Assembly: GCF_011046555.1 (NCBI RefSeq)
Contig: NZ_CP049246.1
Span: 930,001 to 994,000 of the forward strand
Origin: Sphingobacterium lactis
GTDB taxonomy: Bacteria; Bacteroidota; Bacteroidia; Sphingobacteriales; Sphingobacteriaceae
DNA length: 64,000 nt
Direction of reading: 5' to 3'
The translations under genes were made by a program, and so were the position numbers. Numbering within the stretch: the stretch's first letter is position 1; the number at the start of each line of letters is the position of its first letter. The notes beneath the pieces were generated by a model that ran no database searches, had not been told where the DNA came from, and saw only the letters and a list, made by a program, of their open reading frames with translations. Of the stretch, positions 15,896 through 25,267 are shown piece by piece.

Positions 15896-17635
15896 ATGAC
15901 AAACAGCAAATTATTTTTAAGCCTTTTACTTGCAGGTGCTGTTGCCACAGGTACAGCAGAAGCTCAGAGTTTGAAAGATGCAAAAGCTGCATTGCAAGCT
16001 GAGCAATACGACAAAGCAAAAGGCATGTTGCAGAACTTGGTACAGAAAAAGGCCAAAGATGGTGAGAACTATTTTTACTTGGGTCAGATTCACTTGATCA
16101 ATGATAAAGTGGATTCGGCACAGATTGTATTCCAAGAGGGTGTAACAAATGCACCAAAAGAAAAATTGAACACGATCGGTTTGGGTATCGTTGATCTTGA
16201 AAAAGGCAATGTTAGCGCAGCTGAGACTAAATTCGCAGAAGCAACAACTGGCTTAGGCAAGAAAGATTATCTTCCATTGTACTACATTGGTAGAGCTTAC
16301 ATCGATTCACCAAAACCAGACTATAAAAAAGCGGTTGAGTACTTGACAAGAGCGAAAGAAATGAACCAAAAGGATGCATTGATCCCTACAGCATTGGGTG
16401 ATGCATACGCTGGATTACGTGAAAGTAGCCCTGCATTCGTGGCTTACCGTGATGCGATGACCTTGGATCCAAATTTATTGGCACCAAAAATCGGTCAGGC
16501 GATCATTTCCCGTAGAGCACAGGCTTACGATGTGGTTCTTGAGCAATTGACAACGCTAGCAGGTGAGAACCCAGAGTACGGACCAATCTACCGTGAGTTG
16601 GCAGAGACTTATTACTTGTCTTCAATCAAAGCTCCGGAAGAGCAATACCGTGAAATCAACCAAAAAGCAGTAGAAAACTACAAGAAATACTTGTCTTTAA
16701 CTGGTGATAACTCTGTAGAAGCGAAAGTACGTTACGCTGACTTCTTGGTATACTCTGGTAACTACGATGAGTTGAAAGAAGTAGCAGGCCAATTGGCGAA
16801 TGTACCTGGCGTTGATGCTAAAGTACACCGTTACTTAGGTTATATTTCCTTCTTGCAGGATAAAGATTATGCGAAATCTTTGGAAAGCATGAACAAATTG
16901 TTCGCAGAGGTAGATACTGCTCGTTTGATCGGACGTGACTACTTGTACGCAGGTTTGGCAAATGTCATCACAGGTGATGCTGCTAAAGGATCTGAATACC
17001 TAGCTAAAGCGGTTGAGAAACAAACTGAAGATGAGAACTTGGATGAAGAGATCGCAGAAACTGCATTCTCCAAATTCCAAGAAGGTGAAACAGAAGTGGC
17101 AGCAAAAATCTTTGCTATCCCTGCTGCTAACCCGAAATCTGAGTACTACTACGATGCGAACTACTACAAAGGTCAAATCGAGTACGGAATCGGTTCTAAA
17201 TTGGTTACTATGAACCAACCGACTCCAGAAGAGATTGCAACGAAAATGGCTGAGGCAAAACCGCACTTGGATGCAGCTGTAGCAGCATTAGCTATCGTAA
17301 CAAAAGCAGATAACCCAGAGAAATTGAAGCAATATCAAATCCCTGCGTTATACTACAAAGGTTTATCAGAGCTTGCATTGGATAACGTAATGTATGCTCC
17401 TGAAAAATCTACAGGTTTGTTCGTTGATTCATTCAAACAATTGTTGACTGCAATCGCAGCATCAGGAAAACCAGATGATGAAACTAACAAAACATACGCT
17501 GCTGATGCGCATAACTACTTAGGTTACAATGCATACCTAAAACAAGATAATGCAACAGCAAAACAACATTTCAGTGAAACATTGAAGTTGAAACCAGAAG
17601 ACGAATTCGCAAAGTCAATGGTAGAAGCACTTTAA
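15896..17635 (+). CDS. Tetratricopeptide-repeat protein of the tonB cluster
   Basis: 579 residues with a signal peptide (cut after AEAQ, about residue 23) and TPR helices over most of the length, for example AKAALQAEQYDKAKGMLQNL near the start and AHNYLGYNAYLKQDNATAKQHFSETLKL at the end. It is probably periplasmic and scaffolds partners. Codon use is AT-rich at third positions, as in exbB, which implies strong expression. It ends the cluster, and a strong terminator follows at once. Confidence 0.88.
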   Translation: MTNSKLFLSLLLAGAVATGTAEAQSLKDAKAALQAEQYDKAKGMLQNLVQKKAKDGENYFYLGQIHLINDKVDSAQIVFQEGVTNAPKEKLNTIGLGIVDLEKGNVSAAETKFAEATTGLGKKDYLPLYYIGRAYIDSPKPDYKKAVEYLTRAKEMNQKDALIPTALGDAYAGLRESSPAFVAYRDAMTLDPNLLAPKIGQAIISRRAQAYDVVLEQLTTLAGENPEYGPIYRELAETYYLSSIKAPEEQYREINQKAVENYKKYLSLTGDNSVEAKVRYADFLVYSGNYDELKEVAGQLANVPGVDAKVHRYLGYISFLQDKDYAKSLESMNKLFAEVDTARLIGRDYLYAGLANVITGDAAKGSEYLAKAVEKQTEDENLDEEIAETAFSKFQEGETEVAAKIFAIPAANPKSEYYYDANYYKGQIEYGIGSKLVTMNQPTPEEIATKMAEAKPHLDAAVAALAIVTKADNPEKLKQYQIPALYYKGLSELALDNVMYAPEKSTGLFVDSFKQLLTAIAASGKPDDETNKTYAADAHNYLGYNAYLKQDNATAKQHFSETLKLKPEDEFAKSMVEAL

Positions 17636-17640
17636 TAATA

Positions 17641-17681
17641 AAACAAGAAAGGGCCGCAAGTTTTGCGGCCCTTTTCTTGTT
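17641..17681 (+). terminator. Terminator of the exb-tonB cluster
   Basis: Stem GGGCCGCAA / TTGCGGCCC extended by AAACAAGAAA / TTTTCTTGTTT. It begins 6 bp after the TPR stop. Confidence 0.9.
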
Positions 17682-17696
17682 TTATATTTTAGTATT

Positions 17697-17724
17697 GAGA
17701 TGGGAGATGTGAGATGTGAGACCT
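17697..17724. repeat. Heptad repeat tract, GAGATNT orientation
   Basis: GAGATGG, GAGATGT, GAGATGT, GAGACCT, followed by ATGCCGG. The tail GAGACCT-ATGSCGG is shared with the tract at 60185-60219, so the unit extends past the heptads. Confidence 0.75.
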
Positions 17725-17789
17725 ATGCCGGGAGTTGGATGGGACTTTGGGGTATGGTATAGAGATGTCTGGGCTATAGGGTTAGAAAT

Positions 17790-17824
17790 AGAGAGCGTTG
17801 GTTTTTGTCGGCTCTCTTTTTTTT
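17790..17824 (+). terminator. Second hairpin with T run before nuoA
   Basis: AGAGAGC / GCTCTCT with a 14-nt loop and eight or more T residues. The 400-bp gap 17636-18035 holds this, the terminator at 17641, the heptad tract and a possible nuo promoter, nothing else that I can see. Confidence 0.6.
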
Positions 17825-17998
17825 GTTGTCGGCAAGAAATAGTGGGGGGAATGGTTGATGATCACTGAAGAGGGTAAGGAAAGGGTGCGGTGAGGGGTGC
17901 TAAAGTTTCTTTTGGGGAGAGATTATTTATAATGATTCAAAATAGCAAAAAGCCTTAATGTCGTGGGTTGCAGCACTTTTTATATTGACATATTTTGT

Positions 17999-18006
17999 TA
18001 ATTTTG
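17999..18006 (+). promoter_or_regulatory. Possible -7 box of the nuo operon
   Basis: TAATTTTG matches TAnnTTTG about 30 nt before the nuoA ATG. There is no TTTG at the expected distance, so the call is weak. Confidence 0.4.
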
Positions 18007-18035
18007 TTAGACTACTAATACGAATAAACTAAGAT

Positions 18036-18416
18036 ATGAACGAACTAGCCGGGCAAAGTGCGCCTATAGATTATATCCCTATTCTAATTCAATTAGCTGT
18101 AGCTGTAGGATTCGGTGTTACAACCATTATTGCTACCCACATGATCGGTCCGAAAGTGCGGACTGAGAAGAAATTGGGTTCTTTTGAGTCTGGTGTTGAG
18201 GTGATTGGAAATGCGCGTCAACCGTTCTCCATTAAGTATTTTCTGGTTGCTATCTTATTCGTAATTTTTGATATCGAGGTGATCTTCATGTACCCTTGGG
18301 CGGTAAATTTCCGTGAATTTGGTGTGCAGGGGTTGATCGAGATGTTTATTTTCATGGGGCTCCTGCTTTTGGGCTTCATCTATATTATTAAAAAGAAGGC
18401 ATTGGATTGGGATTAG
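18036..18416 (+). CDS. nuoA: NADH-quinone oxidoreductase subunit A
   Basis: 126 residues with three membrane helices (about 13-37, 68-90, 97-118). The conserved block EKKLGSFESGVE...RQPFSIKYFLVAILFVIFDIEV is the subunit-3 signature with the FESG and FDxE motifs. Membrane arm of respiratory complex I near the quinone site. First of 14 contiguous nuo genes. Confidence 0.97.
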   Translation: MNELAGQSAPIDYIPILIQLAVAVGFGVTTIIATHMIGPKVRTEKKLGSFESGVEVIGNARQPFSIKYFLVAILFVIFDIEVIFMYPWAVNFREFGVQGLIEMFIFMGLLLLGFIYIIKKKALDWD

Positions 18417-18456
18417 TACGCCATGCTGCGTGTTGATCAAGCTAATATACATTAAG

Positions 18457-19011
18457 ATGAGTAACATCACATTATCAGATGCGCCTCCAGGAGTTGAAGG
18501 GGCGGGATTTTTTGCGACGACCTTGGATAAAGCCATTGGTCTGGCGCGGGCCAATTCACTTTGGCCGTTGCCATTTGCTACATCCTGCTGTGGTATTGAG
18601 TTTATGGCCACGATGGGATCTACTTATGATTTGGCACGTTTTGGTGCAGAGCGTCCGAGCTTCTCCCCAAGACAGGCGGATATGCTGCTTGTCATGGGAA
18701 CGATTGCGAAGAAAATGGCGCCCGTGCTGAAACAGGTCTACATCCAGATGGCCGAGCCACGATGGGTAATCGCCGTGGGCGCATGTGCCTCCAGTGGCGG
18801 TATTTTCGACACCTACTCCGTTCTACAGGGTATTGACGAAATTATCCCCGTGGATGTCTATGTACCAGGTTGCCCTCCGCGACCTGAAGCGATCTTGGAT
18901 GGCGTTCTCCGCTTGCAGGATATCGTTAAGAACGAATCCCTGAACCGGAGAAATACACCAGAGTATAAAGCATTATTGGAAAAGTACGGAATCGCAACAG
19001 ATAATGGATAA
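18457..19011 (+). CDS. nuoB: NADH-quinone oxidoreductase subunit B
   Basis: Start at ATG 18457 (the longer frame relies on a TTG), 184 residues. The ligands of cluster N2 are C44 and C45 (ATSCCGIEF), C110 (VGACASSGG) and C139 (PGCPPRPE), all present. It passes electrons to quinone together with NuoD. It overlaps nuoC by 8 bp. Confidence 0.97.
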   Translation: MSNITLSDAPPGVEGAGFFATTLDKAIGLARANSLWPLPFATSCCGIEFMATMGSTYDLARFGAERPSFSPRQADMLLVMGTIAKKMAPVLKQVYIQMAEPRWVIAVGACASSGGIFDTYSVLQGIDEIIPVDVYVPGCPPRPEAILDGVLRLQDIVKNESLNRRNTPEYKALLEKYGIATDNG

Positions 19012-19507
19012 GTTGACTAATCAAGTGCTGATCGAAAAATTGCAGTCGCGATTTGCTGATCAGGTATATAATATTTCAGAACCGAAGGGCTTGCTGACCC
19101 TGGAAACAGCAAAAGAAAGTATATTGGATATCCTGGAGTTCATCAAAACCGATGAACAATTGGCGTTTATATACCTAACGGATATCACAGCGGTTCATTA
19201 TCCGGAGTTGGAGAAGCCATACGCCGTAGTTTACCATGTGCACAGTTTGGTGCACAATGTACGCATCCGCATCAAGGTATTCCTGGAGAAGGATAACCCG
19301 AGCATCCCAAGTGCGACTTCCCTATGGAATGGAGCGAACTGGATGGAACGCGAAACATTCGATTTCTTCGGGATCGATTTTGCGGGGCATCCCGATCTGC
19401 GCAGGATCCTGAACATGGATGACCTGGGTGTTTTCCCAATGCGTAAGGAATATCCTTTGGAAGACCCGAATCGCGTGGACAAGAAAGACTTTTATTTCGG
19501 GCGTTAA
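19004..19507 (+). CDS. nuoC: NADH-quinone oxidoreductase subunit C
   Basis: 167 residues. The C-terminal signature ERETFDFFGIDFAGHPDLRRIL, followed by MRKEYPLE, marks the 30-kDa subunit of the peripheral arm. It is separate from nuoD, unlike the fused NuoCD of enterobacteria. Confidence 0.97.
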   Translation: MDKLTNQVLIEKLQSRFADQVYNISEPKGLLTLETAKESILDILEFIKTDEQLAFIYLTDITAVHYPELEKPYAVVYHVHSLVHNVRIRIKVFLEKDNPSIPSATSLWNGANWMERETFDFFGIDFAGHPDLRRILNMDDLGVFPMRKEYPLEDPNRVDKKDFYFGR

Positions 19508-19517
19508 TCTGACAGTT

Positions 19518-20753
19518 ATGAGCAAATCGATTTCTAAAATATCAAGTAATGCACCTGTCTTTGAGGATAACGATCCTCAGGACGAGTTGATTACCCTTAA
19601 TATCGGCCCTACCCACCCCGCCACACATGGGGTGTTCCAGAATGTGGTGCAGATCGATGGTGAGCGTATCGTAAGTGGAGTTTCCACGATCGGTTATATC
19701 CACCGTGCCTTCGAGAAGATTGCCGAACACCGTCCGTTCTACCAGATCACGCCGCTGACCGACCGCTTGAACTATTGTTCTTCGCCGATCAATAACATGG
19801 GTTGGCACATGACGGTAGAGAAACTATTGGACATCGAAATTCCTAAGCGTGTGCAGTATATGCGTGTGATCGTTATGGAGCTGGCGCGTATTGCGGACCA
19901 CATTATCTGTAACGGTATCCTCGGCGTTGATACGGGCGCATTTTCAGGATTCCTATACGTGATGCAGGAACGCGAATTTATCTACGAGATCTATGAAGAG
20001 ATCTGTGGTGCTCGCCTAACGACCAATATCGGCCGTATCGGTGGTTTCGAGCGTGACTTCAATGACGTGGCATTCGAGAAGATCCGCGAATTCCTGAAGC
20101 GTTTCCCACCGGTATTGAAGGAGTTCCAGGAATTATTTGACAGAAATAGAATTTTTATCGAGCGTACCTCCAATGTTGCCGCGGTTACTGCAGAGGAAGC
20201 TTTGGATTATAGCTGGTCAGGTCCTATCCTTAGGGCGACCGGTGTCGACTATGACGTGCGTGCGCACTCGCCGTACTGTTCCTATGAGGAATTTGATTTT
20301 GATGTTCCCGTAGGTACGAATGGAGATGTGTATGACCGGTTCATGGTTCGCAATGAAGAGATGTGGCAGTCCATGCGCATTATCGAGCAGGCTTTGGAAA
20401 AAATTGATAAGGAGCCTAAAGGTATTTTCCACGCGGATGTGCCTGACTTCTATCTGCCTCCAAAAGAGCTTGTCTATACCAGCATGGAAGCATTGATCTA
20501 TCACTTTAAAATCGTTATGGGAGAATGGGATTCGCCGAAGTCGGAAATCTACCATTCCGTGGAAGGTGCCAATGGGGAATTAGGGTTCTACCTGGTTCAT
20601 GACGGCGGCCGCACACCATACCGATTGCATTTCAGAAGACCATCTTTTATCAATTACCAGATGTTCGCACCGATGAGCAGTGGCATGTTGATCTCAGATG
20701 CGATTATTAACATGAGTAGTTTAAATGTTATAGCAGGAGAATTAGATGCTTAG
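19518..20753 (+). CDS. nuoD: NADH-quinone oxidoreductase subunit D
   Basis: 411 residues from ATG 19518. It contains NIGPTHPATHGV near residue 33 (the quinone-site His loop), GYIHRAFEKIAE, DRLNYCSS and the C-terminal PSFINYQ and DIxxGELD-type blocks. It forms the quinone pocket with NuoB. The stop overlaps nuoE by 8 bp. Confidence 0.97.
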   Translation: MSKSISKISSNAPVFEDNDPQDELITLNIGPTHPATHGVFQNVVQIDGERIVSGVSTIGYIHRAFEKIAEHRPFYQITPLTDRLNYCSSPINNMGWHMTVEKLLDIEIPKRVQYMRVIVMELARIADHIICNGILGVDTGAFSGFLYVMQEREFIYEIYEEICGARLTTNIGRIGGFERDFNDVAFEKIREFLKRFPPVLKEFQELFDRNRIFIERTSNVAAVTAEEALDYSWSGPILRATGVDYDVRAHSPYCSYEEFDFDVPVGTNGDVYDRFMVRNEEMWQSMRIIEQALEKIDKEPKGIFHADVPDFYLPPKELVYTSMEALIYHFKIVMGEWDSPKSEIYHSVEGANGELGFYLVHDGGRTPYRLHFRRPSFINYQMFAPMSSGMLISDAIINMSSLNVIAGELDA

Positions 20754-21273
20754 TGTCAAAGAAAATATGATCGTAGATTTTTCCACTGAACTGTTGGGGA
20801 AATTTGCAGAAGTTGTTAGCCGCTATCCTGAAGGCAAGCAGAAATCAGCTTTGTTGCCGATTTTACATTTGGTACAAGCGGAATATGGATGGTTGAGCGT
20901 GGATGCTATGGAAAAGGTTGCGACCTTCCTGGATATCCAACCGATCGAGGTATTTGAGGTTGCGACCTTTTATACGATGTACTTCTTGCAGCCTCAAGGG
21001 AAATATAACCTGGAGATCTGCCGCACAGGTCCCTGCTGTCTGGTGGGAGCCGAGAAGATCATGGGCCACCTGGAGCAGACCTTGGGCGTGAAAGAAGGCG
21101 AAGTGACGGCCGATGGCCTATTTATGTGGCGCGGTGTGGAATGTCTGGCTGCATGCGGTTATGGACCGGTATTGCAGATTGGCCCGAGCTATACATTTTA
21201 TGAGAATCTGACACCTGAAAGTGTCGATCAACTCATTACCGAATTGAAGGATAAAGCAAAAAGCGAAGCATAG
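20746..21273 (+). CDS. nuoE: NADH-quinone oxidoreductase subunit E
   Basis: 175 residues. The [2Fe-2S] N1a ligands are C92 and C97 (CRTGPC) and C133 and C137 (GVECLAACG). Preceding it is EVFEVATFYTMY, a family hallmark. A second ATG at 20767 would give MIVDFSTELLG and also fits. Peripheral arm, part of the NADH-oxidising module with NuoF. Confidence 0.96.
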   Translation: MLSVKENMIVDFSTELLGKFAEVVSRYPEGKQKSALLPILHLVQAEYGWLSVDAMEKVATFLDIQPIEVFEVATFYTMYFLQPQGKYNLEICRTGPCCLVGAEKIMGHLEQTLGVKEGEVTADGLFMWRGVECLAACGYGPVLQIGPSYTFYENLTPESVDQLITELKDKAKSEA

Positions 21274-21276
21274 TAT

Positions 21277-22635
21277 ATGGGACGTAAGTTATTATTAGAG
21301 CATATCAATGTACCCGGGATAAACACTTTAGCGGTTTATCGGGAGAAGGGCGGTTACCGTGCGGTTGAGAAAGCCTTAAAGACGATGAGTCCGGATGACG
21401 TCGTGGAGGAAGTGAAGAAATCAGGCCTTCGCGGTCGTGGTGGCGCAGGTTTCCCGACGGGCATGAAGTGGAGCTTTTTGGCTAAGCCGGAAGGCGTGCC
21501 CCGTTATTTGGTATGTAACGGTGATGAATCAGAACCCGGAACGTTCAAGGATAGGTACCTGATGACCTATATCCCACATGCGTTAATCGAGGGAATGATC
21601 GTTTCCAGTTACGCCCTGGGAGCAAATACATCCTATATCTACATCCGTGGCGAAATGATGCCACAGATCCGGATCATGGAAAAAGCCATCGCCGAAGCAA
21701 AAGCTGCCGGCTTATTGGGCAAGAATATATTGGGTACGGGTTATGACCTGGAGATTTACGTACAGCCAGGAGGCGGTGCTTATATCTGTGGGGAAGAAAC
21801 TGCCCTATTGGAATCCCTGGAGGGAAAACGAGGTAATCCACGGATCAAACCTCCTTTTCCTGCGGTTGCGGGTTTATACGGACGACCTACAGTTGTCAAT
21901 AACGTAGAATCTATTGCGGCGACTGTTCCCATTGTCAACGACGGTGGAGAAGAGTACGCAAAGATCGGAATCGAACGCAGTACGGGCACCAAATTGATCT
22001 CCGCATCCGGAAATATTGCAAAACCGGGTGTTTATGAGATAGAAATGGGTATTCCTGTTGAGGAATTTATTTTCTCGGATGAATATTGTGGCGGAATGGC
22101 GAATGGGAAGCGCTTGAAGGCTGTTGTGGCCGGCGGTTCATCCGTTCCTATTTTACCGGCAAACCTTATCGTGAACACCATCAATGGCAATCCGCGATTG
22201 ATGACCTATGAATCCCTAGCGGATGGAGGTTTTGTGAGCGGTACGGCGATGGGTTCCGGCGGTTTTATCGTATTTGACGAAGATCAGTGTATTGTTCGCA
22301 ATACCTATAATTATACACGTTTCTACAGACATGAAAGTTGTGGACAATGTTCACCATGTCGGGAAGGAACGGGATGGATGGAGAAGATCTTGTGGAAGAT
22401 CGAGTCCGGACAGGGCAGCATGGAAGACATCGACCTGTTATGGGAGGTGCAGCGCCGCATCGAGGGGAATACGATCTGTCCATTGGGTGATGCTGCGGCA
22501 TGGCCCGTTGCGGCAGCGATTCGCCATTTCCGCGATGAGTTCGAATGGCACATCCTCAATCCACAGGAATCGCAGACCAGAAATTACGGGTTGGCACATT
22601 ACGCAGATCCGCTAGCACCAGTAACAGAACAGTAA
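21277..22635 (+). CDS. nuoF: NADH-quinone oxidoreductase subunit F
   Basis: 452 residues. GLRGRGGAGFPTGMKW is the NADH-binding block, GDESEPGTFKDR belongs to the FMN site, and ESCGQCSPCREGT with a later NTICPLGDAAAW bind the N3 [4Fe-4S] cluster. It is the NADH-dehydrogenase entry point of complex I. Starts 3 bp after nuoE. Confidence 0.97.
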   Translation: MGRKLLLEHINVPGINTLAVYREKGGYRAVEKALKTMSPDDVVEEVKKSGLRGRGGAGFPTGMKWSFLAKPEGVPRYLVCNGDESEPGTFKDRYLMTYIPHALIEGMIVSSYALGANTSYIYIRGEMMPQIRIMEKAIAEAKAAGLLGKNILGTGYDLEIYVQPGGGAYICGEETALLESLEGKRGNPRIKPPFPAVAGLYGRPTVVNNVESIAATVPIVNDGGEEYAKIGIERSTGTKLISASGNIAKPGVYEIEMGIPVEEFIFSDEYCGGMANGKRLKAVVAGGSSVPILPANLIVNTINGNPRLMTYESLADGGFVSGTAMGSGGFIVFDEDQCIVRNTYNYTRFYRHESCGQCSPCREGTGWMEKILWKIESGQGSMEDIDLLWEVQRRIEGNTICPLGDAAAWPVAAAIRHFRDEFEWHILNPQESQTRNYGLAHYADPLAPVTEQ

Positions 22636-22659
22636 TTGTTCTCAGAAACGACAGCGACA

Positions 22660-23676
22660 ATGGCAGAAGAAGTACAAAATTTTAAGGTGACGATCGACGG
22701 AATAACAATAGATGTTGCTCCGGGGACGACGATATTAAATGCGGCAAGGCAGATCGGTGGGGATATAGTTCCGCCGGCCATGTGTTACTATTCCAAATTG
22801 GAAGGTACCGGTGGTAAATGCCGTACTTGTTTGGTGAAGGTGAGTAAGGGATCCGAGAAGGATCCGCGCCCGATGCCCAAACTGGTAGCATCCTGCCGAA
22901 CTACCGTTATGGACGGTATGGAAGTGGAAAACATCACTTCACCCGATGTGGTCGATGCCCGCAAGGCTATCGTGGAGATGTTGTTGATCAACCACCCTTT
23001 GGACTGCCCGGTATGTGATCAGGCAGGTGAGTGTAAGTTACAGGATCTGAGCTATGAACACGGTGCCGGACAATCGCGCTACGAATTTGAGCGCCGCACG
23101 TTCGAACGGATCGATATCGGTGAAAAAATCCAATTGCACATGAACCGTTGTATCCTGTGCTACCGTTGTGTCTATGTGGCGAACCAGTTGACAAATAAGC
23201 GCGAGCACGGTATCCTTTTCCGTGGCGATCATGCCGAAATATCAACCTATATCCACGAAGCCCTGGACCATGACTTCATCGGCAATGTTATCGACGTATG
23301 TCCTGTTGGGGCATTAACGGATAAAACGTTCCGCTTTAAGAACCGGGTATGGTTTACCAAACCCGTAGATGCCCACCGTGACTGTCCGAAATGTTCCGGA
23401 AAAGTGACCTTATGGTACAAAGGTGATGATGTTATCCGTGTAACGGGCCGTAAGGACGAATACAACGAGGTGGATGAGTTCATCTGCGACACCTGCCGTT
23501 TCGAAACGAAAAAAACATCCGATTGGACGTTGGAGGAGCCAACAAAAATCAGTGATACCTCCGTAATCGCATCCAATCATTATCATACTTTCCAACCGCC
23601 TGCAGTCATTCAGGATAATCCGATGTTGAAGGAAGCAAATGTGGAGCAGTTGGCTAGATCAGAAAAATTAAAATAA
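22660..23676 (+). CDS. nuoG: NADH-quinone oxidoreductase subunit G, short form
   Basis: Start at ATG 22660, 338 residues. It carries the N1b [2Fe-2S] ferredoxin fold (MCYYSKLEGTGGKCRTC), the CPVCDQAGECKLQ His/Cys cluster, CILCYRCV and a CPVGALTDK motif, and the N7-like CPKCSG / CDTC Cys set near the end. The long molybdopterin-oxidoreductase domain found in proteobacterial NuoG (about 900 residues) is missing. No frameshift or stop interrupts it, and short NuoG is usual in Bacteroidota, so I read it as complete. Confidence 0.94.
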   Translation: MAEEVQNFKVTIDGITIDVAPGTTILNAARQIGGDIVPPAMCYYSKLEGTGGKCRTCLVKVSKGSEKDPRPMPKLVASCRTTVMDGMEVENITSPDVVDARKAIVEMLLINHPLDCPVCDQAGECKLQDLSYEHGAGQSRYEFERRTFERIDIGEKIQLHMNRCILCYRCVYVANQLTNKREHGILFRGDHAEISTYIHEALDHDFIGNVIDVCPVGALTDKTFRFKNRVWFTKPVDAHRDCPKCSGKVTLWYKGDDVIRVTGRKDEYNEVDEFICDTCRFETKKTSDWTLEEPTKISDTSVIASNHYHTFQPPAVIQDNPMLKEANVEQLARSEKLK

Positions 23677-23686
23677 TAGGGGAAAG

Positions 23687-24724
23687 ATGGAAACAGCTTT
23701 TATTTTAGAAAAAGTAATCTTGGCGGTTGTAGTCTTCGTGATCACCTTGGTCATCGCGATGTACTCGACTTTGGCCGAGCGTAAGATTGCTGGATTTATG
23801 CAGGACCGGTATGGTCCGGACCGTGCAGGTCTATTCGGGATCTTACAGCCCCTATGCGATGGTGGGAAATTCTTCTTTAAAGAGGAGATCATCCCTGCCG
23901 GTGCGCACAAGACATTGTTTATCCTTGGTCCTACCATAGCGATTATTACCGCATGTATCAGTTCAGCGGTTATTCCTTGGGGACAGAACCTAACCTTTGG
24001 TGATACCGTGGTGACCCTACAGGTTGCCGATGTGAATATCGGTGTGCTGTACATCTTTGGCGTTATTGCTTTGGGTGTATATGGCATTATGCTTGGTGGA
24101 TGGGCATCGAACAATAAGTTCTCCTTGATGGGGGCAATTCGTGCCGCTTCGCAGAGTATTTCCTACGAAATTCCGATGGGCTTATCATTGATAGCTCTAT
24201 TGATGGTTACTCAGACCCTATCCATCGGAGAAATCGTAGCGCAGCAATCGGGATTCGTGAATTGGAATATCTGGGCACAGCCACTGGGTTTCCTTATTTT
24301 CATGGTCTGTGCATTTGCAGAATGTAACCGCGTACCGTTTGACCTTCCGGAATGTGAAACCGAACTGGTAGGTGGATACCATACGGAGTATTCGTCCATG
24401 AAGTTGGGACTGTATATGTTCTCTGAATATATCAATATGTTCGTTTCTTCGGCCTTGATGTCGGCTTTATACTTTGGCGGATACAACTTCCCGTTCATGT
24501 ATGATTTAGGTCTTTCCGAAAATTGGATTACCATCATCGGAACGTTGGTGTTCTTCTTGAAGATCTTCGGTTTTATCTTTTTCTTCATGTGGGTCCGTTG
24601 GACGTTGCCACGTTTCCGTTACGACCAATTGATGAATCTGGGCTGGAAGATGTTGATTCCGTTGGCCATTGCGAACATTGTTTTAACGGGGATCATAACG
24701 GTTGTAAAGGATACTTATTTTTAA
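23687..24724 (+). CDS. nuoH: NADH-quinone oxidoreductase subunit H
   Basis: 345 residues, about eight membrane helices. Signature blocks are ERKIAGFMQDRYGPDR near residue 28, EIPMGLSLI, and the quinone-chamber loop FAECNRVPFDLPECETELVGGYHTEYS. It links the peripheral and membrane arms. Confidence 0.97.
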   Translation: METAFILEKVILAVVVFVITLVIAMYSTLAERKIAGFMQDRYGPDRAGLFGILQPLCDGGKFFFKEEIIPAGAHKTLFILGPTIAIITACISSAVIPWGQNLTFGDTVVTLQVADVNIGVLYIFGVIALGVYGIMLGGWASNNKFSLMGAIRAASQSISYEIPMGLSLIALLMVTQTLSIGEIVAQQSGFVNWNIWAQPLGFLIFMVCAFAECNRVPFDLPECETELVGGYHTEYSSMKLGLYMFSEYINMFVSSALMSALYFGGYNFPFMYDLGLSENWITIIGTLVFFLKIFGFIFFFMWVRWTLPRFRYDQLMNLGWKMLIPLAIANIVLTGIITVVKDTYF

Positions 24725-24736
24725 TCAGGAGGGAAT

Positions 24737-25264
24737 ATGCAGTCATTATCGAATAGAAAAAAAGTATTAGAACAGAAGCCGATGAGCTTTTGGGAGCGCA
24801 TTTATCTGCCTGCCATTGCCAAAGGGCTTTCGATCACCATAAAACACTTCTTCAAGAAAATCCCTACGGTAAAATATCCGGAGGAGATTCGTCCTTACTC
24901 CAAGAATTTCAGGGGACAACACTCCCTGAAGCGTGATGAGTTGGGACGCGAGCGCTGTACAGCCTGTGGTTTGTGCGCGCTATCCTGTCCTGCGGAAGCC
25001 ATTACCATGACGGCTGGCGAACGCAAGAAAGGCGAAGAACACCTGTACCGTGAGGAAAAGTATGCCGTAGTCTATGAAATCAATATGCTGCGCTGTATCT
25101 TCTGCGGATTGTGTGAGGAAGCCTGTCCGAAAGAAGCTATTTATTTGGATGGACACCATGTGACCGCAGATTACCTGCGCAAGGATTTCATCTATGGTAA
25201 GGACAAATTGGTTGAACCGGCATTTGATATTACCAAACTATCACAGAAAACCTCAAGTAACTAA
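24737..25264 (+). CDS. nuoI: NADH-quinone oxidoreductase subunit I
   Basis: 175 residues with two [4Fe-4S] ferredoxin motifs, CTACGLCALSCP (about 76-87) and CIFCGLCEEACP (about 121-132), binding clusters N6a and N6b. An amphipathic N-terminal helix (about 15-40) anchors it to NuoH. Confidence 0.97.
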   Translation: MQSLSNRKKVLEQKPMSFWERIYLPAIAKGLSITIKHFFKKIPTVKYPEEIRPYSKNFRGQHSLKRDELGRERCTACGLCALSCPAEAITMTAGERKKGEEHLYREEKYAVVYEINMLRCIFCGLCEEACPKEAIYLDGHHVTADYLRKDFIYGKDKLVEPAFDITKLSQKTSSN

Positions 25265-25267
25265 GCG

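Noticed and set aside
22660..23676. nuoG as a truncated or frame-shifted gene
   Set aside because: It has all ferredoxin-like clusters, no broken frame downstream and nuoH starts 10 bp later; short NuoG is usual in Bacteroidota.
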